Origin: Spirochaeta sp.
GTDB lineage: Bacteria > Spirochaetota > Spirochaetia > DSM-27196 > SLAA01
Length of the DNA: 12,467 nt
NCBI GenBank assembly: GCA_020201015.1
Contig: JAIVHN010000218.1
Location: forward strand, 1-12,467
Reading direction: 5' to 3'
The number at the start of each line of letters is the position of its first letter. Within the stretch, counting starts at the first letter, position 1. Below are positions 4,230 through 11,031 of the stretch, piece after piece. Under the pieces are notes generated by a model. It made no database searches. It saw only the letters and a list, made by a program, of their open reading frames with translations, and was not told the DNA's origin. The position numbers were made by a program, and so were the translations under genes.

Positions 4230-6326
4230 GTGACCACACCCACCCCACATACATTTCGTCACATTATTAAACGCGACGGTCGGCTGGAAAACTACAGTCG
4301 TGAGAAAATTACCGCAGCTCTGCAGAAAGCCTACGAGGCCCAGAAGCACCCCGAAACCCCCGAGACAATGAATGCTCTGGTGGACGAGGTCGAGGCACGA
4401 CTTCACCACGCCCTGCAGGAGCGGCACCCAAACTCGGCGCCAGCAATTGAAGAGATACAAGACGTGGTCGAGGAGGTGCTCATGCGCTCTGCGCCGGCCG
4501 CGGTTGCCAAAGCGTACATCATTTACCGGGCTCATCGTGAGGCGGTGCGCGATACCAAAGCACTCATGCTGGACTTTGAGAAAACCATGGACGGCTATCT
4601 CAAGCAGTCAGACTGGCGCGTCAACGAGAACGCCAACGTGAACTTTAGCCTGGGCGGTCTGATCCTGCATAACTCCGGCACCATTACCGCCAACTACTGG
4701 CTCAGAAACATTTACTCACCCGAGGTGGCCGCAGCCCACCGCGACGCAGACTTTCATATTCATGACCTGTCCATGTTCAGTGGTTACTGTGCAGGCTGGT
4801 CGCTCAGGCAGTTAATCTGGGAGGGCCTGGGCGGCGTTGCCGACAAGATAGCAAGCAAGCCAGCAAAACACCTCAGTACGTTGGTGCAGCAGATGGTGAA
4901 CTTCCTTGGGGTCATGCAGAACGAGTGGGCCGGTGCGCAGGCCTTCTCCAGCTTTGACACCTATCTAGCGCCTTTTGTGAAGGTCGATGCTCTCTCATAC
5001 GGCGAGGTAAAGCAGGCGGTGCAGAGCTTTGTGTTTGGTGTGAACATTCCCAGTCGCTGGGGAAGCCAGGCACCCTTTACCAACATCACCCTGGACTGGA
5101 CCGTGCCGTCGGACCTGGCCGGGCAGCCGGCGGTTGTCGGCGGCAAGACCTTGGACTTCACCTATGCTGACTGCCAGGCTGAAATGGACATGATCAACCG
5201 TGCCTTCCTGGAGCAGATGCTGGAGGGCGATGCTGACGGCCGCGGCTTTCATTATCCTATTCCTACCTACAACATCACACCAAACTTTGTCTGGGAGGGA
5301 GAGAACGCCAAGCTGCTGTTTGAAATGACCGCCCGCTACGGCACCCCGTATTTCCAGAACTTTCTCAACAGCGATCTTGACCCATGCGATGTCCGTTCCA
5401 TGTGCTGCCGGTTGCAGCTCGACAAGCGTGAACTCCGCAAGCGGGGCGGCGGGCTTTTTGGCTCGGACGAGTACACAGGCTCTATCGGGGTGGTAACCAT
5501 TAACATGCCGCGCATTGGCTATCTTGCGCAGAGTGAGCAAGAGTTCTTTGAGCGCCTCGACCGCCTTATGGATCTTGCCGCCGAGAGCCTCAGCGTAAAG
5601 CGCAAACTCATAGGCAAGCTGTTAGAGGACGGGCTGTTTCCCTACACCAAAAAGTATCTGCGCTCGCTTGATAACCACTTCTCCACCATTGGACTTGTGG
5701 GCATGAACGAGGCACTCTTGAACTTCATGGGTGCCGACATCAGCAACCCGGAGGCACGCGCCTTTGCGGGCCGCGTGCTTGACCACATGCGCGAGCGCCT
5801 CATTAGCTACCAGGCAACAAGCGGCGAGCTGTTCAACCTTGAGGCCACTCCGGCCGAGAGCACCAGCTACCGCCTGGCCAAACATGACAAGGAACGCTTT
5901 GCCGACATTATAAGCGCTGGCGAGGAACACCCCTACTACACCAACTCTACACAACTGCCGGTGGGATATACCGAGGACATTTTCGACGCGCTTGATCTGC
6001 AGGATGAACTCCAGACCAAGTACACCGGCGGAACCGTCTTCCACGCCTTTTTGGGTGAAGCAATTCATGACCCGGCCGCCTGTGCCGAGCTGGTGCGGGT
6101 CATTGCCCAGAACTACCGCCTGCCCTACTTCACTATCTCGCCAACCTTCTCTATCTGTCCCGAGCATGGCTATCTGGCCGGAGAACACCATAGCTGCCCG
6201 CACTGTGGCAAAGAAACCGAGGTGTACTCACGCATTGTCGGGTACTACCGCTCACTCAAGAACTGGAACAACGGCAAGCGCGATGAGTTTGCAGGCCGTC
6301 GAACCTTTGTTGTCAGCGAAACGTAG
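4230..6326 (+). CDS. nrdD: Anaerobic (class III) ribonucleoside-triphosphate reductase
   Basis: This enzyme reduces ribonucleoside triphosphates to deoxynucleotides under anoxia using a glycyl radical. It has 698 residues, the normal size. The start is GTG, with GGGAGG at 4218-4223 six bases upstream; that Shine-Dalgarno sits in the loop of a small AAAGC/GCTTT hairpin (4212-4227). Domains: an N-terminal ATP-cone at about residues 4-95 (HIIKRDGRLENYSREKI), the allosteric activity site; the barrel with HIHDLSMFSGYCAGWS near 176-191; the thiyl-radical loop SMCCRL with Cys392/Cys393; then a C-terminal zinc site formed by Cys643, His646, Cys656 and Cys659 (CPEHGYL...CPHCG, a Cys-His variant I recall from related enzymes). 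The radical glycine is Gly671 in RIVGYYR, 27 residues from the end. nrdG follows 9 bp later. Paired NrdR boxes predict dATP-dependent repression. Confidence 0.97.
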   Translation: MTTPTPHTFRHIIKRDGRLENYSREKITAALQKAYEAQKHPETPETMNALVDEVEARLHHALQERHPNSAPAIEEIQDVVEEVLMRSAPAAVAKAYIIYRAHREAVRDTKALMLDFEKTMDGYLKQSDWRVNENANVNFSLGGLILHNSGTITANYWLRNIYSPEVAAAHRDADFHIHDLSMFSGYCAGWSLRQLIWEGLGGVADKIASKPAKHLSTLVQQMVNFLGVMQNEWAGAQAFSSFDTYLAPFVKVDALSYGEVKQAVQSFVFGVNIPSRWGSQAPFTNITLDWTVPSDLAGQPAVVGGKTLDFTYADCQAEMDMINRAFLEQMLEGDADGRGFHYPIPTYNITPNFVWEGENAKLLFEMTARYGTPYFQNFLNSDLDPCDVRSMCCRLQLDKRELRKRGGGLFGSDEYTGSIGVVTINMPRIGYLAQSEQEFFERLDRLMDLAAESLSVKRKLIGKLLEDGLFPYTKKYLRSLDNHFSTIGLVGMNEALLNFMGADISNPEARAFAGRVLDHMRERLISYQATSGELFNLEATPAESTSYRLAKHDKERFADIISAGEEHPYYTNSTQLPVGYTEDIFDALDLQDELQTKYTGGTVFHAFLGEAIHDPAACAELVRVIAQNYRLPYFTISPTFSICPEHGYLAGEHHSCPHCGKETEVYSRIVGYYRSLKNWNNGKRDEFAGRRTFVVSET

Positions 6327-6335
6327 GCGCTGGTT

Positions 6336-6956
6336 ATGGCGCTGCAGTACCTTGGCCTCCGCAATCTTGGCCTCCGCAAAACCAGCCTCATAGATTTCCC
6401 AGGGAAACTGGCGGCGGTGGTCTTTACCCATGGCTGCCCGCTGCGCTGCCCCTATTGCCACAACCCGGAGCTGGTAAACGGGCCGCTGCCGGAGAGCTTT
6501 CTCCCGGCAGCGGAGGTGCTGGCTTTTCTGCGCAAGCGGGCCAAGCTGCTGGGCGGAGTGGTGGTGAGCGGAGGGGAGCCTTTGCTCCACACCGACCTAC
6601 CGCAGCTCATAACCGAGATCGGCGCCATGGGCCTAAACGTAAAGGTAGACACCTCCGGTGCCCTGCCGCAGCCACTTGCAGAGATCCTCCGGCTACAGGC
6701 AATTACCTATGTTGCCATGGACATAAAGACCGCGCCCGGCCGCTATCCCGAACTCGGCGTTGAGTGGGCGCCGGTAGCGGAGTCTATGGAGCTGCTGCGA
6801 GCCTCCGGCAAGGCCTATGAGTTCCGCACCACCTGCGCACCTGGGCTGGTTGAGCCCGCCGACCTGGCGGCCATTGAGACAGTCATACAACCAGGCGAGC
6901 GTTGGAAACGGTTAATTCGTGCGAATTCAGGAGCTGTTCGTCTATGCGGGCATTAA
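6336..6956 (+). CDS. nrdG: Anaerobic NTP reductase activase (radical SAM), C-terminus replaced
   Basis: NrdG uses a 4Fe-4S cluster and S-adenosylmethionine to place the glycyl radical on NrdD. The cluster ligands are Cys34, Cys38 and Cys41 (CPLRCPYCHN), the SAM-contacting SGGEP is at about 78-82, and VKVDTSG and YVAMDIKTAP follow as in the TIGR02495-type activases. The length is 206 residues, whereas relatives usually run to about 230. Up to Trp190 (RTTCAPGLVEPADL...PGERW) it is normal; there the family continues with something like VLQQFRP, but here the last 16 residues (KRLIRANSGAVRLCGH) are simply the reverse strand of the neighbouring cls gene. So the true 3' end was lost near 6905. The radical SAM core is complete and activity may survive. 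An in-frame 15-bp duplication lies near the start. The start 9 bp after nrdD has a weak ribosome binding site. Confidence 0.88.
   Translation: MALQYLGLRNLGLRKTSLIDFPGKLAAVVFTHGCPLRCPYCHNPELVNGPLPESFLPAAEVLAFLRKRAKLLGGVVVSGGEPLLHTDLPQLITEIGAMGLNVKVDTSGALPQPLAEILRLQAITYVAMDIKTAPGRYPELGVEWAPVAESMELLRASGKAYEFRTTCAPGLVEPADLAAIETVIQPGERWKRLIRANSGAVRLCGH
6351..6379 (+). repeat. 15-bp tandem duplication in the nrdG 5' end
   Basis: CTTGGCCTCCGCAA occurs at 6351-6364 and exactly again at 6366-6379, separated by one T, giving LGLRN-LGLRK in the protein. One unit is enough for the family's usual opening before KTSLIDFPGK, so this looks like a recent in-frame slippage event. Confidence 0.75.
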
Positions 6957-8346
6957 GCCGTGCCGCCAGTTCGGTGTCGTAGCACTCTACCCCCAGCTCA
7001 AAACAAAGACGCAGGCTGCGCGGATCCCAGTTCGAGGAGCCAATAATGCACAAGGCGTCGTCCACCACCATAAGCTTGCTGTGATCAAAGGGAGGCGCGG
7101 TCATACTGACACGGCAGCCCCATTCAAGCACCTGCCACATCTGGGCCATTGCAGCCCACGCCACCACGTCGTGATTATTCTCAGCAGGTAGGACGATCTC
7201 TACGCGCACGCCGCGCAAGGCGCAGGTGCTCAGGGCCGAAATCAATGAGCGTTCCGGCAGAAAGTACGGCGTCACAATCCGCACCGAACGGCGAGCCACC
7301 GCAAGCGCGCCATGAAAGCTCATGGCCATGCGGTCCATATCCTGGTCCGGCCCATCCGGAATAGCGCGCGCAAATACCCTCCCGTCGGTGGTCGTGAGCG
7401 GGGGGAACCACAGTTCGCCCTCAAGCACCTCGCCGGTTGTAAGCACCCAGTCGGCGGCAAATGTCGCCTGCAACTGCTGCACTACCGGCCCCTCCAACCG
7501 AAAGTGCACGTCCTTGGTACCCCGCGCCGGGTCGTCGGTGAGCAGATGAGCCTCGCGAATGTTCATGCCGCCGGTAAACGCAAGCCGACCATCGGACACC
7601 ATAATCTTTCGGTGATTTCGCAGATTCAGGTAGGGATAGTTGCGCGGATTGAGGCGCAGAAAACGTCCTGCAAGCACACCGGACATGAACAGCTCGGTTC
7701 TAACCCCCAAAGAGCGCAGACGTCCGGTTACCGGGGGCACAGATGAACGGGCACCGGCCGCATCTATGAGTACCCGAACCTCCACCCCGCGCTTCACCGC
7801 CGCACCGAGCGCTTCTACAAACTGCTTACCCAGCGGGTCGTTATCAAAGAGAAATACCAGCAAGGTTATTGAGTGCTGAGCCTGTTCTATGGCGCCGAGC
7901 ATAGCCGGGTAGGCCTCACCACCGTCAAAAAGCGGCTGAACCACGTTCCCCGACACCAGCGGCAACTTGGTAAGCCGGCCGGTTACCTCAGCCATATCGG
8001 CAAGGTGGGCATTCGTGCTCGGTAAGCTTGCGCCAAGCTCAGCCGGTGTGCACGCATACTCCTCCGTCGACGGCATAATCCCTGCCGTGTCGGTCCGGCG
8101 TTTGCCCGCAGCACGCCGGCGCACCCGGTTGATTCCCAGCAGCACGTATAACACTGCACCCACAAATGGAGAAAGCCAGATAAGTCCAACCCATGCCACA
8201 GAGGCGCGCGAATCACGCTTGTAGATAATAACATGAGCCGAGGCGATAAGAGAAAACGCAAGCCCGGCAAACGCGGTGAGAAAGGGCCAGGATTGCTGTA
8301 GAGCTTGCAGTACGTAGTCCATAAAGCTTGCCTCAGTATACATCAC
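6883..8346 (-). CDS. cls: Cardiolipin synthase (phospholipase D superfamily), C-terminus clipped
   Basis: This membrane enzyme condenses phosphatidylglycerol to cardiolipin. The 487-residue product has two N-terminal membrane segments (about residues 15-33 and 47-68: WPFLTAFAGLAFSLIASAHV, then VAWVGLIWLSPFVGAVLYVL), then a duplicated PLD catalytic domain with HxKxxxxD motifs at His245-Lys247-Asp252 (NHRKIMVSDG, followed by FTGGMNI) and His422-Lys424-Asp429 (DHSKLMVVDD, followed by IGSSNWDPRS). The start is GTG 8346, overlapping the stop of the upstream gene (GTGA), with ATG directly after; ATG at residue 9 is a third option. Relatives end with a basic amphipathic tail after the EQLLxSxELT segment; here ELTV is reached at 6907 and the last seven residues (SNARLVV) are antisense nrdG. 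About 20-25 residues appear lost. The catalytic parts are intact. Confidence 0.9.
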   Translation of the reverse strand: MMYTEASFMDYVLQALQQSWPFLTAFAGLAFSLIASAHVIIYKRDSRASVAWVGLIWLSPFVGAVLYVLLGINRVRRRAAGKRRTDTAGIMPSTEEYACTPAELGASLPSTNAHLADMAEVTGRLTKLPLVSGNVVQPLFDGGEAYPAMLGAIEQAQHSITLLVFLFDNDPLGKQFVEALGAAVKRGVEVRVLIDAAGARSSVPPVTGRLRSLGVRTELFMSGVLAGRFLRLNPRNYPYLNLRNHRKIMVSDGRLAFTGGMNIREAHLLTDDPARGTKDVHFRLEGPVVQQLQATFAADWVLTTGEVLEGELWFPPLTTTDGRVFARAIPDGPDQDMDRMAMSFHGALAVARRSVRIVTPYFLPERSLISALSTCALRGVRVEIVLPAENNHDVVAWAAMAQMWQVLEWGCRVSMTAPPFDHSKLMVVDDALCIIGSSNWDPRSLRLCFELGVECYDTELAARLNARIDEQLLNSHELTVSNARLVV

Positions 8347-9188
8347 CGAGCCTCGGCATAGTTCTCAAAGTTTGTGTAGGCAACCTGAATTCGAGGCGTT
8401 AGCCCATGCCTCTGCGCAAAGGCTTCCAGGGCGTGCCGGTCAATAACGCGTGTATTCAGCTGTAGGGCCTCGTAGACCTGAGGCGTCCATCGGCCAGGCG
8501 TCAAATGCCACAGGTCTATCAGCGCCTTGTGCGGCAAGGCAATGGGCACCTCGACCACGTCCGACCGGCCCTCGGCCCCGGCATCTCCCACGACCTCCTG
8601 GCTGCCCACGACCTCCCGGCTGAAGCCCCAAAACAAACGCGGATGGATCTGTCGATATCGAAATTTACCCAGTTCGTTCTGAAAGTTCATGGCAAACCGG
8701 GGGCCAACCACGGCAACGGTTCCCGGCGGGTCAAGTGTAGCAAGCAGCTCTGCGGCTAGCTTGGCCCCCAAACTACCACCTGCTGATGTTGATGCCGGTG
8801 CTGGTGTCGATGCCGGTGCTGGTGTCGATGTCGATGCTGGTGTCGATGCCGGTGCCGTCGATGTCGTCCACAATCCACCGCGCGGCGCCAGCGCCCCATG
8901 CCATTCCAACGCGGTCGTCAGGCTGATGTATGCAGGCAGCTGTGCCTGCGCACCAAGCTCCAGCGGGTGAATTCGCGGCCCACCGTGCTCCTCGGCAATG
9001 CTGTACAACTCCCTGCGCCAGTGCCGCACCCGCCCTTGCCGCTGCCACCGGTATAGATCCTTTGTGATTGGGGTCTGGCCGCCAGGCATCCGCCCGCCGC
9101 TACCCCACCCACCCGTGCGCTCCACAACGGTGGCAAGGTCAAAGAGTCTTAGGTCGCTCATGGCGATGTAGAAGTCATGAAATTTCAC
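8343..9188 (-). CDS. AbiEi-like antitoxin/transcriptional regulator with a low-complexity insert
   Basis: The AbiEi family are winged-helix regulators and antitoxins of type IV systems that pair with AbiEii nucleotidyltransferases. The 281-residue product has the N-terminal pattern (FDLATVVERT..., then ITKDLYRWQRQGRVRHWRR and LYSI, residues about 14-62) of the AbiEi winged helix, followed by PAYISLTTALEWHGAL, very close to the family's YISLxSALxxHGL, and a C-terminal part with FRYRQI, LPHKALIDLWHL and PQVYEALQ. Two insertions interrupt it: an Ala/Ser/Thr/Pro linker (about residues 104-132) made by tandem repeats, and a Val/Gly/Glu-rich stretch with a duplicated EVVG. The GTG start at 9188 has GGAGGA 8 nt upstream (minus strand), much better than ATG 9161 or 9245. 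No AbiEii is nearby; the stop overlaps the start of cls, so they are co-transcribed. A 52-bp palindrome upstream is a likely operator. Confidence 0.7.
   Translation of the reverse strand: MKFHDFYIAMSDLRLFDLATVVERTGGWGSGGRMPGGQTPITKDLYRWQRQGRVRHWRRELYSIAEEHGGPRIHPLELGAQAQLPAYISLTTALEWHGALAPRGGLWTTSTAPASTPASTSTPAPASTPAPASTSAGGSLGAKLAAELLATLDPPGTVAVVGPRFAMNFQNELGKFRYRQIHPRLFWGFSREVVGSQEVVGDAGAEGRSDVVEVPIALPHKALIDLWHLTPGRWTPQVYEALQLNTRVIDRHALEAFAQRHGLTPRIQVAYTNFENYAEAR
8786..8868. repeat. 18-bp coding minisatellite in the abiEi-like gene
   Basis: The 18-bp unit GATGCCGGTGCTGGTGTC is perfect twice (8791-8808, 8809-8826) and then continues as 6- and 12-bp partial units to about 8868. All units are multiples of 6 bp, so frame is kept in any copy number. 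The minus strand encodes an Ser-Thr-Ala-Pro linker. A second local duplication lies at about 8590-8625 (EVVG twice). Variable copy number between strains is expected from such arrays. Confidence 0.85.
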
Positions 9189-9248
9189 CGGTACATTCCT
9201 CCAGCACGCCGCCCGACGCGCTCCCTGGTGCGCAATCTGCCACACTAT

Positions 9249-9300
9249 CAGGTTTGCTCTAGATAATACTCGTTTTGTGGTATTATCTCATGCAAACCTG
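9249..9300. promoter_or_regulatory. 52-bp imperfect palindrome in the divergent gap, probable operator
   Basis: CAGGTTTGC (9249-9257) pairs exactly with GCAAACCTG (9292-9300), and AGATAATAC (9261-9269) pairs exactly with GTATTATCT (9280-9288). A 3-nt mismatch lies between the arms and a 10-nt AT-rich spacer at the centre. It lies about 60 bp upstream of the abiEi-like start codon and about 105 bp upstream of the Wzi-like gene on the other strand. AbiEi proteins are known to repress their own promoters through inverted repeats, so this is the natural candidate operator. The arms contain -10-like TATTAT/GATAAT hexamers on both strands, though no good -35 is visible. A T-rich stretch (9308-9327) follows. 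The rest of 9189-9406 holds GC-rich short repeats and no gene. Confidence 0.6.
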
Positions 9301-9406
9301 AGGGTGTATTGTTTTATTTTTTTCGCCCACCGCGGGGTCGCTCCCGCCGGGATAGCGCGCTCGCCCCCGGCTACACTTGACCACGCAGCGCCAGCGTATT
9401 AAAAGA

Positions 9407-11018
9407 ATGGTACCTATTATGTATACTACCCAAAACCGACCGATCATGCGGCTTGCAACGGCCGCGGTTGTGGTGGTGCTGCTGGTGTTTGGTGCCGCGC
9501 CAGCCATGGCCCATATTTCGTATATGCCCTCGAGCCCCGAGGTGCAGGAGCTGCTTGAGATCTATGCAGCCGCTGGCCGTGTTTTCCCTTCGGCATCCTT
9601 TCCTATGAGCAAGCGCGACCTGCATCGCTTTGCTCTGGAAATTAGGCAAGCGCGCCCGGCGTTAGCTCCTGAAATCGACCGCTATCTTGAGCAACTGGAC
9701 TTTAGCCCCGGAGAAGTAACCATAAACGCCCAGCTCGATACCGAGTTTCGTGGATATCTACGCTCCGAGGATGCACAGTGGATCAACGAGGAGCTCGAGT
9801 ACGACAGCCTGGACCTTGAGCGCCGCTATATCCAAATGCCGGACTTTCTCTCGCTCGCACTCTTTAGCCAACAGGATGATACCGGTGGTATGTACATCAG
9901 CGCGGGAATTAAGCGGCGCTATGAGCGTGGAGAGTTGCTGAACACCAACTTTCTGGAGTTTGACCCGGACCGCATTATTCGGGCCGACCACTACTTCATT
10001 CGTCGTGGTTACTTCTTTCATTATTTTGGTGACATGGAACTACTACTGGGCCGCAACGGTGTGCACCTGGGGGCGCCGGAGCACTCAACCTTCATGGCCT
10101 CGGACTGCGTTTGAAGGGGCCGAGCGCTTTGGCCAGCCCGATTGCAATCCACCCGATCCTGAAAGCGGGTACTGGCCCGAGGAACAGTTGGGCTTCGGCA
10201 AGACCGTCATCTACTACGGCGTACATCGCTTCGATTATACCCGCGACACGCTGCGCCTGGGTATTGCCGCGCAGCAGTTTGTGGCGCGCGAGAACAACGC
10301 CTTTCACTTGGGTGACGTATTTCCGGTGTTTTCCTGGCACAACACCGATGTCGGCAGCCACAACATGGACCTCATCATGGATGCCTCATGGCGGCCACGG
10401 CCCTACTGGGAGCTCTTTTTCCAGGCCGGATACAACGATATCGACGCAAATGAACTGCTGGGAATTCCGGACAACGCTGTACCTACCATAGATGCCTACC
10501 TGCTGGGACTCTCGTATAGGGGGCCGGTCGCCTCACGCAGACTGCGTGCCACCGCCGAGGTGGGTTACACCCATTTCCTATGGGGTAGCAACTACGACTA
10601 CAACGAGGAACGCGGCAACTACCTCTCGCGCGGCGTCTACCGGCTACGAACTCACGGTTTCTACATGATGCCTATGACATCGCCCCATGGTCCGGGGGCC
10701 GCCTGGACACGGTTCCGCGGTGAGGTGGGTGAGTTTGGGCCTCTATCGTTTGGTCTGGACCTTGAGCTGCTGTCACGCAAGGACAGGGAACTGGTCAATT
10801 TGGTGAATACAATATACTATCCGGAAGATGGAGACTACTCGGCATACGAGGACGCATCGCGGGAGATTAACTGGCGAGTTGCACCGCAGGTGAAACTGCA
10901 AACTAAGCGTTTCGGCAGCTACTTTTTGGAGCCCGCCGTTCACGGGTGGAAGGACGATGTCTGGTGGGAGCTGACTATTGGCGGCTCGTACTCGACAACC
11001 TGGAGTACATCGCCATAA
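9407..11018 (+). pseudogene. Wzi-like capsule-assembly/outer-membrane protein, frame broken
   Basis: Two overlapping frames give one protein. Part one (9407-10105) has a signal peptide (RLATAAVVVVLLVFGAAPAMA), the SPEVQELLEIYAAAGRVFP and SKRDLHRFALEIRQ motifs that open this family, and ends in ELLLGRNGVHLGAPEHSTFMASD, the conserved glycine-rich region. There the frame meets TGA at 10112. Part two continues in the +1 frame from about 10107 (AFEGAERFGQPDCNP) through VIYYGVHRFDYT, LRLGIAAQQF, VFPVFSWHN and many beta strands to the TAA at 11016. Relatives normally continue after SD with a LPYYDAL-type segment, which is absent, so a small deletion at about 10105-10110 is more likely than a single-base slip. 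Wzi-type proteins are outer-membrane barrels linked to surface polysaccharide. Start choice is uncertain (9407 or 9419; no good ribosome binding site). It could also be a sequencing or assembly error. Confidence 0.7.
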
Positions 11019-11031
11019 CTGAGGAGTGACT

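Noticed and set aside
4995..6203. Long minus-strand frames (181 and 193 codons) inside nrdD
   Set aside because: They mirror the codon bias of nrdD on the opposite strand; no domain or ribosome binding site was seen.
8786..8868. CRISPR array
   Set aside because: Units are contiguous 6/12/18-bp coding repeats without spacers, inside a reading frame.
9249..9327. Intrinsic terminator formed by the palindrome and the following T run
   Set aside because: No plus-strand gene ends upstream, the stem is interrupted, and the T-rich stretch starts about 8 bases after the stem; an operator fits better.
9960..11018. Stand-alone 352-residue gene starting at 9960
   Set aside because: Its first 50 codons overlap the preceding frame and look out-of-frame; homologous sequence begins only at about 10107, so it is the second half of a broken gene.
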